Assembly (NCBI GenBank): GCA_028876395.1
Contig: JAGWRX010000099.1
Location: forward strand, 1 to 39,406
From: Acidobacteriota bacterium
GTDB taxonomy: Bacteria; Acidobacteriota; Terriglobia; Terriglobales; Acidobacteriaceae
Length of the DNA stretch: 39,406 nt
Direction of reading: 5' to 3'
Below, piece after piece: positions 18,222 through 27,025 of this stretch; positions within the stretch are counted from its first letter, which is position 1, and every line of letters begins with the position of its first letter. Below the pieces are notes generated by a model. The model was not told the origin of the DNA and ran no database searches. It saw only the letters and a program-made list of their open reading frames with translations. Both the position numbers and the translations under genes were made by a program.

Positions 18222-20669
18222 ATGAGCACTACTGCCGAGGCTGCAACCGCCGCGCCGGGCTTTGCCGCACAGCCATTTCTGGTCCGCCGCGCCGCGGTGC
18301 TGGGCGCCGGCACCATGGGCTCGCGCATCGCCGCTCATCTGGCCAATGCCGGCATCCCCACGTTTCTGCTCGATCTGGTTCCAGAGGGTGAAAGCGCGGA
18401 GCGCCGCAACCGCCTGGCCACGGCAGCGCTCGATGCGCTTCTCAAGGCAAAGCCGGCCGCCTTCTACGAACCCGCGCTGACCGCGCTTATCACCCCGGGC
18501 AACTTCGAGGACGACCTGCCGAAGCTGGCCTCGTGCGACTGGGTGATTGAAGCTGTCGCGGAGAATCTTGAGATCAAGCGGGCGCTGCTCGACCGTGTCG
18601 TGCCGCATCTCGCTCCGCACGCCGTGCTGACGACGAATACATCCGGCCTGCCGGTTGGAGCCATCGCCGCAGGCCTGGGCGCGCGGCGCGATCGCTTCTT
18701 CGGGACGCACTTCTTCAACCCGCCGCGTTACATGCGCCTGCTTGAGCTGATTCCTACGGCGGAGAGCGACCCCGGCATCATCTCCGCTTTCGCGTCCTTT
18801 GCTGACCGCATTCTGGGCAAGCAGGTGGTTTTCGCCCGCGACACGCCCAACTTCATCGCCAACCGCATCGGAGTCGCCGTCATGTTTACTGCGGCCACGC
18901 TCATGCTGGAGCAGGGGCTGACCATCGAGGAGGTGGACGCGCTGACCGGCCCGGCTATCGGCTGGCCACGCAGCGGGACGTTTCGCCTTGCTGACATGGT
19001 GGGCATCGACATTCTCGCCCATGTGGCGGCCAACTTTCCCCAGGGCGTCAGCGGAGGCGGGTTTTCCGGCATTCTCGCGGAGATTGTGCGGCGTGGCTGG
19101 CTGGGCGACAAGGCTGGGCAGGGCTTCTACAAGAAGAGCCGCGGCGCCGATGGCAAGGATCAGAGGCTTGTGCTCGACCTCAGTACCTTCGAGTATCGCC
19201 CTGCCGCCAAACCCGCCTTGCCCGCTCTTGAAATGGCCAGGAACGCGGCCACGGTGCAGGAGCGCCTGCGCCTGCTGCTGGCCAATGACCCCGCCAAAGA
19301 CAAGGCTGCCCGCTTCCTGTGGTCCTTTCTGGCGTCGCTGTGGAACTTTGCCGCGGACCGCATCGGCGAGGCTGCCGGAGACGCAGCTTCCATCGATATG
19401 GCCATGCGCGCCGGCTTCAACTGGGAGCTGGGGCCGTTTGAGATGTGGGATGCGGCAGGCGTGGATGCGACCGTCGGCCGCATGAAGGCTCTGAGCATCG
19501 CGCCCAGCTCGCGTGTCGAGTCCCTGCTCGCCGCCGGGCATGCCGCATGGTATGCCGACAGCGCATGCTTCCAGCCGCAGACGGGCAGGATGGAGAAGAC
19601 CGCAACAGTTCCCGGGCATGCGCGGGTGGCGAGCGTCCGGCGCGCGCGCGGCGTGGTGCGCGGCAACGCCGGAGCCTCGCTGGTGGACCTGGGCGACGGC
19701 ATCGCGTGCATCGAGCTGCACTCCCTCAAAAGCGCCATCGGCGGCGATGTGGTGGCGCTGGCTTCGTCGGTGCTGCATCCCGATTCGACTGCCGTGCGCG
19801 ATTTTGCCGGCTTTGTCATCACCGGCGACCGCGACAACTTCAGCGTTGGCGCCAATCTGCTGCAACTGCTGCTGGTGGCGCAGGAGGGCGAGTGGGAAGA
19901 GGTGGACGCGGCCATTCGGGGCTTCCAGCAGATGACCGCGGCCATCAAGTTCTGCCCACGGCCGGTGGTGGTGGCGCCTTTTGGCATGACGTTCGGCGGT
20001 GGCGCGGAGATTTGCCTGCACGCAGCGCGCCGCCAGCCGCACGCAGAAACGTACATCGGGCTGGTTGAGGCGGGCGTAGGCCTCATTCCCGGCGGCGGCG
20101 GCACCAAAGAGATGCTGCTGCGGGCCGTGGACGCGGCGGCCGCGCTGGCGCCCCCCGATCCCCGCGATCCGCCCTCACGCTTCGCGCAGTCAGCGGAGTT
20201 GGCCACTGCGCTCAAGCGAACGCTCGAAACGCTTGCCATGGCAAAGGTTTCCTCATCGGCTGCGGAGGCGCGCTCGCTCGGCCTGCTTTCGCCCGCGGAT
20301 CGCATCACCCTCAACCGCGAGCGCCTGTTGCTGGACGCCAGGGCGCAGGCGGCCGTGCTGGCCGGGACAGGCTATGCCGCTCCGCAGCCGCGCATGCAGG
20401 TTCCCGCGCCCGGCACGGCCGCCCTTGCCATGCTGGAGACGGGAATCAACCTGATGGGCGAGGCAGGCTTCGCATCCGAGCATGACCAGAAAGTGGCCCG
20501 CTGGGCGGCATACGTCCTCTGCGGCGGCCGCGTCACGCCCGGAACCCCGGTCAGCGAGCAGTATCTGCTCGACCTGGAGCGGGAGGCGTTTCTGTCGCTC
20601 TGCGGCGAGCGCAAGACGCAGGAGCGCATTGCGTTTACACTGAAGGCCGGGAAGCCGCTGCGCAACTAG
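18222..20669 (+). CDS. fadN: 3-hydroxyacyl-CoA dehydrogenase / enoyl-CoA hydratase (FadN type)
   Basis: A bifunctional beta-oxidation enzyme of 815 residues with the FadN domain order: dehydrogenase first, hydratase last, opposite to FadB/FadJ. NAD-binding GAGTMG is at 28-33 and the dehydrogenase block contains FGTHFFNPPRYMRLLELIP with the catalytic His. A C-terminal dehydrogenase domain follows near ELGPFEMWDAAG. The hydratase part has the oxyanion-hole stretch NFSVGANL and both catalytic Glu positions (GGGAE and GLVEAGVGLIPGGGG). AGGGAG stands 7 nt before the ATG. The next gene follows after 7 bp, and fadA after a hairpin. It forms the trifunctional-like system together with FadA. Confidence 0.93.
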   Translation: MSTTAEAATAAPGFAAQPFLVRRAAVLGAGTMGSRIAAHLANAGIPTFLLDLVPEGESAERRNRLATAALDALLKAKPAAFYEPALTALITPGNFEDDLPKLASCDWVIEAVAENLEIKRALLDRVVPHLAPHAVLTTNTSGLPVGAIAAGLGARRDRFFGTHFFNPPRYMRLLELIPTAESDPGIISAFASFADRILGKQVVFARDTPNFIANRIGVAVMFTAATLMLEQGLTIEEVDALTGPAIGWPRSGTFRLADMVGIDILAHVAANFPQGVSGGGFSGILAEIVRRGWLGDKAGQGFYKKSRGADGKDQRLVLDLSTFEYRPAAKPALPALEMARNAATVQERLRLLLANDPAKDKAARFLWSFLASLWNFAADRIGEAAGDAASIDMAMRAGFNWELGPFEMWDAAGVDATVGRMKALSIAPSSRVESLLAAGHAAWYADSACFQPQTGRMEKTATVPGHARVASVRRARGVVRGNAGASLVDLGDGIACIELHSLKSAIGGDVVALASSVLHPDSTAVRDFAGFVITGDRDNFSVGANLLQLLLVAQEGEWEEVDAAIRGFQQMTAAIKFCPRPVVVAPFGMTFGGGAEICLHAARRQPHAETYIGLVEAGVGLIPGGGGTKEMLLRAVDAAAALAPPDPRDPPSRFAQSAELATALKRTLETLAMAKVSSSAAEARSLGLLSPADRITLNRERLLLDARAQAAVLAGTGYAAPQPRMQVPAPGTAALAMLETGINLMGEAGFASEHDQKVARWAAYVLCGGRVTPGTPVSEQYLLDLEREAFLSLCGERKTQERIAFTLKAGKPLRN

Positions 20670-20676
20670 GGGTTTG

Positions 20677-21294
20677 ATGATGCGAGCGATGTACATTCTG
20701 CTGACGGTATTACTGCTGACGCCGGGAATTGCGCGGGCACAAGGGCAGAATGCGCCGCCCGCGGAGGTGCCGCAACTCGCGGAGTCCGGCCAAATCACCA
20801 TGGGCGGGAATGCCGTTCCGTATCTTATCCGCCGCCTTCCCATCAGCTCGTTTCCAGCTCTGCCAGCCGGGATTCAGGACATTCTCCATAAGCGCGGCTG
20901 CATGATTCCGCAGACATACCAGGCGCACCGGCCTGAGAACGTGGTGCGCGCCAGCCTGGAGCGGGCCGGTTCTTCGGACTGGGCCGTGCTGTGCGCGGCC
21001 AACGGGACGGTTTCTCTCCTGGTCTTTTTGGGCAGTGCGCCGGGCGCGCCGATCGAGCTGGCCTCGGCCCCGGAGACGGAGCGGTTGCAGCCCCACGATC
21101 CCAGCGGTGTTCTGGGCTTCAACTGGGGCATCGATCCGGCGACGCCGGAGCAGGTGCATGATGCGCAATCGGGCATGGAGCATCGTGCTCCGCCGCTGGA
21201 CCACGAAGCGTTGGCCGACTCGATCATCAACCGCCGAACGGTCTACCACTTCTACACGAGCCATGCCTGGATAAAGCTGGAGACGCCGGACTAG
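20677..21294 (+). CDS. Secreted protein of unknown function
   Basis: 205 residues with a signal peptide (MYILLTVLLLTPGIARAQ) and no recognised domain. It contains two cysteines (RGCMIPQ and VLCAANG) that might form a disulfide, and ends WIKLETPD. The start is placed at ATG 20677 after an AGGGG 4 nt upstream; ATG 20680 has better spacing, and an in-frame TTG lies at 20674. It is tightly coupled to fadN (7 bp), so it is expressed with the beta-oxidation genes, but nothing in its sequence links it to lipids. Confidence 0.7.
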   Translation: MMRAMYILLTVLLLTPGIARAQGQNAPPAEVPQLAESGQITMGGNAVPYLIRRLPISSFPALPAGIQDILHKRGCMIPQTYQAHRPENVVRASLERAGSSDWAVLCAANGTVSLLVFLGSAPGAPIELASAPETERLQPHDPSGVLGFNWGIDPATPEQVHDAQSGMEHRAPPLDHEALADSIINRRTVYHFYTSHAWIKLETPD

Positions 21295-21343
21295 GGCCTG
21301 TTCGCACTGCCCGCCATCTGCCCGGGCAGTGCGAACAGGCCCT
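21293..21343 (+). terminator. 21-bp perfect hairpin between the unknown gene and fadA
   Basis: Left arm 21293-21313, loop 21314-21322, right arm 21323-21343. All 21 base pairs match and the left arm begins inside the stop codon. No T-tract follows, so it could be a Rho-independent-like barrier, an mRNA-stabilising element or a processing site. Confidence 0.75.
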
Positions 21344-21399
21344 GAACTGCGGCGGCAATGGATTGCAGTGTTGGATGTACGTCCCAAGGAGCAGCCGTC

Positions 21400-22584
21400 A
21401 TGCCCGAAGCCGTTCTCGTAAGCGCCGTGCGAACCCCGGTGGGCCGTGCCCCCAAGGGCTCTCTCTCCACCACCCGCCCCGACGACCTCGCCGCAACTGC
21501 GTTGAGCAGCGCTTTGGACAGGGTTCCCGGCCTGGACAGGGCCGAAATCGACGACGTCATCCTTGGCTGCGCGCAGCCTGAGGCCGAGCAGGGCTGGAAC
21601 ATTGCGCGTTTTGCCGCGCTGCGTGCTCAGTTGCCGGTCGAGGTGCCCGGCGTCACCGTCAACCGCCTCTGCGCCTCGGGCCTTGAAGCCATCGCGCAGG
21701 CTGACATGCGCATCCGCACCGGCGGCTGCCGCGTCGTGGTCGCGGGCGGGGCTGAGTCCATGAGCCTGCTGCCCATGGGCGGCCTGAAACCCAGCCCAAA
21801 CCCCTGGCTCTCCGAGCACTACCCCGCCGCGCTGCTCACCATGGGCCTTACCGCCGAGCGAGTCGCCCGCCACTACGGCATCAGCCGCGAAGATCAGGAC
21901 GCTTTCGCTCTCGCCAGCCACCAGAAGGCCCTGGCTGCGAAGGCGGCAGGGCGCTTTGCCGAAGAGCTGATTCCCGTTTCCGTAACCTCCGCGGTTCCCG
22001 GCACAAAGGCTGGCAAGCCGGTCGTCACACAGACGATCTTTGCCGCCGATGAAGGTCCGCGCGCCGACACATCCGCCGAGGCACTGGCGAAGCTGAAGCC
22101 CGCCTTCCATGCGCAGGGCACCGTCACCGCGGGCAATGCCTCGCAAACCTCCGACGGCGCTGCTGCCACGGTGCTGATGGATGCAGCCCGGGCAAGGGAA
22201 CTCGGCATTGCCCCACTGGCGCGCTTTGTGGCCTATGCCGTCACCGGATGCCTGCCGGAAGAGATGGGCATCGGCCCCATCACAGCCATTCCCAGGGCGC
22301 TTAAGCGGGCCGGCCTCACCCTCAACGACATCGGCCTGATCGAGTTGAATGAGGCGTTTGCCGCGCAGTCGCTGGCCGTCATTCGTGCGCTGGGGCTCGA
22401 TCCGGAGCGGGTCAACGTGAACGGCGGCGCTATCGCGCTCGGCCACCCGCTGGGCTGCACAGGCGCCAAACTTACTGCCACGCTCTTGAGCGAGATGCGC
22501 CGCCGCCAGGTTCGCTACGGCATGGTGACCATGTGCGTGGGCGGAGGAATGGGCGCGGCTGGCATCTTTGAGCGGTTGAGCTAG
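21400..22584 (+). CDS. fadA: Acetyl-CoA acyltransferase (thiolase)
   Basis: Final thiolytic step of beta-oxidation, releasing acetyl-CoA. 394 residues. The nucleophilic Cys91 is in [12 protein letters not shown], the His in [12 protein letters not shown] and the second Cys in [11 protein letters not shown]; the substrate loop NEAFAAQ is present. ATG 21400 is chosen because AAGGAG lies 9 nt upstream and matches thiolase N-termini ([15 protein letters not shown]); the longer frame from 21358 is not supported. It is paired with FadN, the usual partner. Confidence 0.94.
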   Translation: MPEAVLVSAVRTPVGRAPKGSLSTTRPDDLAATALSSALDRVPGLDRAEIDDVILGCAQPEAEQGWNIARFAALRAQLPVEVPGVTVNRLCASGLEAIAQADMRIRTGGCRVVVAGGAESMSLLPMGGLKPSPNPWLSEHYPAALLTMGLTAERVARHYGISREDQDAFALASHQKALAAKAAGRFAEELIPVSVTSAVPGTKAGKPVVTQTIFAADEGPRADTSAEALAKLKPAFHAQGTVTAGNASQTSDGAAATVLMDAARARELGIAPLARFVAYAVTGCLPEEMGIGPITAIPRALKRAGLTLNDIGLIELNEAFAAQSLAVIRALGLDPERVNVNGGAIALGHPLGCTGAKLTATLLSEMRRRQVRYGMVTMCVGGGMGAAGIFERLS

Positions 22585-22604
22585 CCAGAAGGGTGTACGG
22601 GCCT

Positions 22605-22643
22605 GCCGGAACAAACAGAAACGGCCGGGAGTGATCCCGGCCG
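22605..22643 (-). terminator. Intrinsic terminator of rpsT
   Basis: A 9-bp perfect stem CGGCCGGGA / TCCCGGCCG (22622-22643) with a 4-base loop, followed on the minus strand by TTTCTGTTTGTT. It lies 25 bp past the rpsT stop and may also stop fadA transcription coming the other way. Confidence 0.8.
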
Positions 22644-22668
22644 CTTGCGCAAATTTTGTTGCGTCGCG

Positions 22669-22944
22669 CTATGCCTTGGCGGTGGCCAGGGCCTTCAGCC
22701 GCGCATTCAGGCGGCTCTTGTAGCGGGAAACGGTGTTGTCGTGCAGAATGCCCTTCTGGACGCTCTTGTCGAGGGTGGAGACGGTCTCGCGATACTGCGC
22801 CTGTGCGGCCTTCACGTCGCCCTTGGCGATGGCCTCGCGCAGGGCGCGCAGGCTGGAGCGCACGCGGGTGCGGTTGGCGCGGTTGACCGCGGTGCGGGTC
22901 TCGGTCTGACGAACGCGCTTCAGCGCGGATACATGGTTTGCCAT
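22669..22944 (-). CDS. rpsT: 30S ribosomal protein S20
   Basis: A 91-residue 16S-binding primary assembly protein. It begins [14 protein letters not shown] and contains the basic helical [16 protein letters not shown] stretch typical of S20. AAGGAAGAG precedes the ATG. Its leader contains a small CCCTG-N5-CAGGG hairpin (22965-22979). It is monocistronic with its own terminator. Confidence 0.97.
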   Translation of the reverse strand: MANHVSALKRVRQTETRTAVNRANRTRVRSSLRALREAIAKGDVKAAQAQYRETVSTLDKSVQKGILHDNTVSRYKSRLNARLKALATAKA

Positions 22945-22979
22945 TGCTCTTCCTTAATCTCAAGCCCTGATTGTCAGGG

Positions 22980-23244
22980 AAAAATGATGCGGTCAAGAAT
23001 GCAAGTCGAGCCGCATCCCTCGCAATTTCCTAGTCTACGGGAAACAGGGCGTGGGGTCAATTGAACGTTGCCCGACGCAGCCGTCCTGTCCTGGTATGCC
23101 ATGCTCCCGGCTCTCAGCCAGCCATGGCCGTGGTCCGCTGCCAAAAATCCGCCCGCATTGATTTCCCCTCAGTGACCGCCTCCCGTGTTAAAGTAGCCGG
23201 GCATCAATCTTCCCTCTCCCCAAATCACGCTGTCGGAGTAAACG
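22980..23244. other. Intergenic region with promoters of rpsT and the propeller gene
   Basis: The divergent intergenic region between rpsT and the TolB-like gene. No gene is supported. A TTGCGA with a CATTCT 18 bp further on the minus strand is a weak rpsT promoter candidate. Confidence 0.4.
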
Positions 23245-25062
23245 ATGTCACGTCTCCGCTTTCAGGTTCTTTGCGTCTTCGCGCTTGCCTTGACGGCGCT
23301 CTCTTGCTCTGCCGCCGATCGCGTCGTCTTCCTGCGCATCGCCCCCACGCAATCCACGCTGTTCATCTCGAATGCTGACGGGACCGGAGAGCGTCCTCTC
23401 ATCCAGCCGGGCAATCTTGACTACAACCCGGCCTGGTCTCCCACAGGCGACTGGATCGCATTCACGTCAGAGCGTGCCGGATCCGCCGACATTTTTCGTG
23501 TTCACCCCGACGGCTCGGGCCTCGAACGGCTCACGGACAGCGCAGCATTCGACGATCAGGCGGCATTTTCCCCTGACGGCAGGCAGGTCGTCTTTGTCTC
23601 GACGCGCGCTACTGGTTTCGCAAATCTCTGGATTCTTGACGCCGCTACCCACAAAGCCCGGCCTCTCACCGCTGGCAAGGACGGCGACTTTCGACCCGCA
23701 TGGTCTCCTGATGGCCAATGGATTGCCTTTTCATCCGATCGCGGCAGCGACCTGCCCACCGCCAAGGGCCGTTGGGAGCGGCTTCATCTCGTCGACATCT
23801 ATCTCATCCACCCAGACGGCTCCGGCCTCAAGCGCATCTCCCAGCACGGCAACTTCTGCGGCAGTCCCAAATGGACGCCGGACAGCAAAAGCGTGGTGAC
23901 GCACTGCATGTCAGCCGAACAGACCTGGGAGTATCGAACTGCCATGCTGCGTGGTTTTCCAGCGGATGGCGAGAGTCAGATTTTCCAGATCGACATCGCA
24001 AGCGGGTCCGCGAAGCCTGTCACTTCCGGGCTGGGCGTCAAACTGGCTCCGGCCGTTCTTTCTTCCGGCAAGATCGCCTACGTCAACGGGAACCAGACCG
24101 GAGTCAGCATCGTTTACCCCGGTGGCGAGGCCGGTCCAACCGGCCAGGGCCTGTCGCCGAATCCCCCCGCATGGTCGCCCGACGCATCGCATGTTGTGTA
24201 CAGCCGCACCAGTTACCACCCCTCTCCTGAGCCGGTGGAGCTCTGGAGCCGGAATCCGAAGTTTGACCTCTACGCCACCACGGAACTGCCCGCCTACGAT
24301 CCCAGCGGTGAGCATCTGGCGGTGACCAAAGCCGTGTTCGGCGGCATCACGAGCCTGATGATCGTGGATGAAGGCAAACCGGCACATCCCATCCTGGACC
24401 GCAAGGATCTGGTACTCGGCTCGCAGTGGTCACCTGACGGCAAGCGGATTGTGGTCGGCGTGGGCGAATTCAGTTCGTTTCTCAACTTCGACGTCGGGAC
24501 GAAAACACCCATCGATCGCTTCAATGGCGGGGCGCAGGTGGCCATCCTCAACGCCGATGGCACCGGCTTCCACGTCGTCACCTCGGGTCCGAATAACAAC
24601 GCGTTTGCCACGTTCGCGCCCGACGGAAAACGCATCATCTACCGCACCGCCGGACCCGACGGCCAGGGCCTGCGCATCATGAATCTCGAAGATCACTCAA
24701 TCAAGACGCTCACAAGCGAGTACGACAACTTTCCTCTCTGGTCGCCGCGCGGCGATCTGATCGCCTTCGTGCGCAATATCAATGGCGATTTCGAGGTCAT
24801 GACGATGCGTCCCGACGGCAGTGACGTGAAGCAGTTGACCCATACGCACGGCAACGAAGCCCACCTTGCCTGGTCGCCCGACGGAGAGCGCCTCCTGTTC
24901 ACCAGCTCGCGCATGAGGTTCAAGGACGAGGCCCTCTACACCGGCTCTCCACAGCCCTACGGGGATATCTTCGTGATGAACTACGATGGCTCGCACGTCG
25001 AGCAGCTCACGGACGATCAGTGGGAAGAAGGCGGACCGGCCTGGCAGCCTCACAAGCCGTAG
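23245..25062 (+). CDS. Secreted TolB-like (PD40) beta-propeller protein
   Basis: A 605-residue exported protein built of repeated PD40 blades of the form WSPDGxxIAFxSxRxGxxDIFxxxxDGSG. Examples lie at NPAWSPTGDWIAFTSE, PAWSPDGQWIAFSSDRG and LAWSPDGERLLFTSS. A signal peptide precedes (FALALTALSCSAA); the Cys is not in a convincing lipobox. GGAG is 6 nt before the ATG. Such propellers usually bind proteins or peptidoglycan-associated complexes; the specific role is unknown. No partner from the Tol system is present in the window. Confidence 0.85.
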   Translation: MSRLRFQVLCVFALALTALSCSAADRVVFLRIAPTQSTLFISNADGTGERPLIQPGNLDYNPAWSPTGDWIAFTSERAGSADIFRVHPDGSGLERLTDSAAFDDQAAFSPDGRQVVFVSTRATGFANLWILDAATHKARPLTAGKDGDFRPAWSPDGQWIAFSSDRGSDLPTAKGRWERLHLVDIYLIHPDGSGLKRISQHGNFCGSPKWTPDSKSVVTHCMSAEQTWEYRTAMLRGFPADGESQIFQIDIASGSAKPVTSGLGVKLAPAVLSSGKIAYVNGNQTGVSIVYPGGEAGPTGQGLSPNPPAWSPDASHVVYSRTSYHPSPEPVELWSRNPKFDLYATTELPAYDPSGEHLAVTKAVFGGITSLMIVDEGKPAHPILDRKDLVLGSQWSPDGKRIVVGVGEFSSFLNFDVGTKTPIDRFNGGAQVAILNADGTGFHVVTSGPNNNAFATFAPDGKRIIYRTAGPDGQGLRIMNLEDHSIKTLTSEYDNFPLWSPRGDLIAFVRNINGDFEVMTMRPDGSDVKQLTHTHGNEAHLAWSPDGERLLFTSSRMRFKDEALYTGSPQPYGDIFVMNYDGSHVEQLTDDQWEEGGPAWQPHKP

Positions 25063-25164
25063 TCCGCCGCCTCAACCCTGACTCCGCGCCAGAGCAGGGT
25101 TTCTTCGCCGGCCGGGGCCGTACCCGGCAAGTCACGCTTTTCCAGAATCTTTACGCGGGTGGGA

Positions 25165-25193
25165 TTGACGCCGGGGCCGGTCGGCGCTACTCT
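25165..25193 (+). promoter_or_regulatory. Sigma70-type promoter of the phoH cluster
   Basis: TTGACG (25165-25170), 17-bp spacer, TACTCT (25188-25193). It lies inside the longest open frame of phoH, so the GTG at 25159 cannot be the start of a message made here. The predicted leader is about 170 nt. Confidence 0.6.
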
Positions 25194-25368
25194 TTGCGCA
25201 GATACAGGACTTGGTCGCCTTCGCCAATCCGACCCTGCCGCAGACCAACCACGGTTCAGTGCGCTCCTGTACGCTTCGCGCGAGAGGGTTTCGCGCAAGC
25301 CCGCCGACTCATCCCTCACAATCCAATCCGCAACCGACGCCTGCCGTGCAGGCTGCCATGGAGGCCCT

Positions 25369-26418
25369 CTGAAAGCTGCACTGGAGATCACGCCCAACCT
25401 TGAGCCCCTGTTCGGGACCCGCGATGAAAATGTCAGGCTAATGGAGGACTCTCTCGGCGTCCGGATCGACCTTCGTTCCGACGCCGTTCACGTGGAGGGG
25501 CCGGAAGAGGCGATCGCCCGGGTCCGGCGTATCTTTCAGGATTTCGAGGCGTTACGGCGCCAGGGCATCCATCCGCACAACGGCGAACTGAACGGCATGT
25601 TGCGGCTGGTCGTGGCAGACCCGGCCACCACCCTCCGGTCGCTGGTGGACGCTGGCAAGCAGCGTTCGGCGGGCGTCAAGCGCACTGTGCAGCCGCGTTC
25701 CATCAACCAGCGCAAGTATGTCGAAGCCATCGAGCAGAACGACATGGTCTTCGGTGTGGGGCCGGCGGGCACCGGCAAAACCTATCTGGCCGTTGCCATG
25801 GCCGTCTCCGCCATCAACGCCAAAAAAGTCAGCCGCATCGTGCTGGTCCGCCCGGCGGTCGAGGCAGGCGAGCGCCTCGGCTTCCTGCCCGGCACTCTGC
25901 AGGAGAAAGTGGACCCCTATCTGCGCCCGCTCTACGATGCGCTCTACGACCTGCTCGAACCGGAGAAGGTCGAGAAGATGCTGGAGAAAAATGTGATTGA
26001 AGTCGCCCCGCTGGCCTTCATGCGCGGGCGCACGCTCAATGACGCCTTCATCATCATGGACGAGGCCCAGAACACCACCGTCGAGCAGATGAAGATGTTC
26101 CTCACCCGCATGGGCAACAACTCCAAGGCGGTAATTACAGGCGACATCACGCAGATCGACCTGCCCAACCCGCGCAAGTCCGGGCTGCTGGACGCGATCA
26201 ATATTCTCGACGGGGTGGAGGGCATCCACTTCTGCCACTTCGAGGACTCCGATGTCGTCCGCCACGCTCTCGTGCAGCGCATCGTGCGTGCCTACGAGTC
26301 CGCCAGGCCGCAGCAGCAGGAGTTGCCACTCAGCCTGGATGAGGGCATCCAACCCCCTCCGCAGGAGCGCGAAGCGCGTGCCGGGGTACAGCCGCAATTG
26401 CCGGCCAAGCCGCAGTAA
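25369..26418 (+). CDS. phoH: PhoH-like ATPase, probable CTG start
   Basis: A cytoplasmic P-loop NTPase of the PhoH/YbeZ type, linked to RNA metabolism with YbeY. From the chosen start it has 349 residues: Walker A GPAGTGKT (131-138), Walker [13 protein letters not shown] (226-237) and a Pro/Gln-rich tail. The conserved N-terminus ([18 protein letters not shown]) requires a start at or before 25369. Between the promoter's predicted start (about 25200) and that point, no in-frame ATG, GTG or TTG occurs. CTG 25369 has GGAGG 4 nt upstream and is the best choice. A four-codon ATG frame in a different phase (25358-25372) ends at the same place. It heads the phoH-ybeY-corC-era cluster. Confidence 0.88.
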   Translation: MKAALEITPNLEPLFGTRDENVRLMEDSLGVRIDLRSDAVHVEGPEEAIARVRRIFQDFEALRRQGIHPHNGELNGMLRLVVADPATTLRSLVDAGKQRSAGVKRTVQPRSINQRKYVEAIEQNDMVFGVGPAGTGKTYLAVAMAVSAINAKKVSRIVLVRPAVEAGERLGFLPGTLQEKVDPYLRPLYDALYDLLEPEKVEKMLEKNVIEVAPLAFMRGRTLNDAFIIMDEAQNTTVEQMKMFLTRMGNNSKAVITGDITQIDLPNPRKSGLLDAINILDGVEGIHFCHFEDSDVVRHALVQRIVRAYESARPQQQELPLSLDEGIQPPPQEREARAGVQPQLPAKPQ

Positions 26419-26450
26419 ATCAGCGTTTCGCGTAGAATTGAGCTGAACCG

Positions 26451-26471
26451 GGGCCGCGCACACTGCGGCCC
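26451..26471 (+). promoter_or_regulatory. Hairpin just upstream of ybeY start
   Basis: GGGCCGC-N7-GCGGCCC forms a 7-bp perfect stem ending 9 bases before the ybeY ATG, where an SD would be expected and is missing. It may affect ybeY translation or act as a partial terminator. A TAGAAT -10-like box lies further upstream. Confidence 0.4.
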
Positions 26472-26479
26472 TGCGCACG

Positions 26480-27025
26480 ATGATCCTTCTGGACCCAGAC
26501 CTGGAGCCACACCCCGCGCCCCCAGTACGTGCGGCGAAGCGAACAGGTGCGTCCGGCCTTCCCGTCTCTCCCCGCAGACAGCGCCTGCCCTCCGCGCGCA
26601 CATTGGCGCGCTATCTTGCGCTCGCGCAGGCTGCCGTCAGGCTGCGCGGCCAGGTCACTGTGCTGCTGACCACCAATGCGGCAATCCGCCGGCTCAACCG
26701 GCAATTCCGGGGCAAAAACAAAGCGACCGACGTGCTTTCGTTTCCCGCCGAGGGCGTCGGCGCGGAGCAGATTGCCGGCGATCTGGCCATCAGCGTGCCC
26801 ACGGCGCTGCGCCAGGCCATCGAGCGCGGCCATTCGCTCTCGACAGAAGTCAAAGTGCTGATGCTGCACGGCTTGCTCCACCTCGCCGGCTATGACCACG
26901 AGACCGACACCGGGCAGATGGCGCGCCGCGAGCGGCTGCTGCGCGCACGGCTTGGCCTGCCGCATGGGCTCATTGAGCGCACACACACGCCGAGTCCGCG
27001 ACGCTCCCGAGGCGTTCGTCCATGA
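26480..27025 (+). CDS. ybeY: Endoribonuclease YbeY (16S rRNA maturation)
   Basis: A zinc-dependent endonuclease for 16S rRNA 3' maturation and ribosome quality control. 181 residues. The metal ligands are His130, His134 and His140 in MLHGLLHLAGYDH, and FRGKNKATDVLSFPA is the family signature. An extra N-terminal stretch (about 10-40, Pro/Arg-rich) and a basic C-terminal tail make it somewhat longer than usual. Its stop overlaps the next start as ATGA. Confidence 0.95.
   Translation: MILLDPDLEPHPAPPVRAAKRTGASGLPVSPRRQRLPSARTLARYLALAQAAVRLRGQVTVLLTTNAAIRRLNRQFRGKNKATDVLSFPAEGVGAEQIAGDLAISVPTALRQAIERGHSLSTEVKVLMLHGLLHLAGYDHETDTGQMARRERLLRARLGLPHGLIERTHTPSPRRSRGVRP

Noticed and set aside
18198..20042. 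A 614-residue minus-strand frame across fadN
   Set aside because: Antisense to conserved dehydrogenase/hydratase motifs and without any recognised domain.
20710..22614. A 634-residue minus-strand frame across the unknown gene and fadA
   Set aside because: Antisense to thiolase active-site motifs; it also runs through the 21-bp hairpin.
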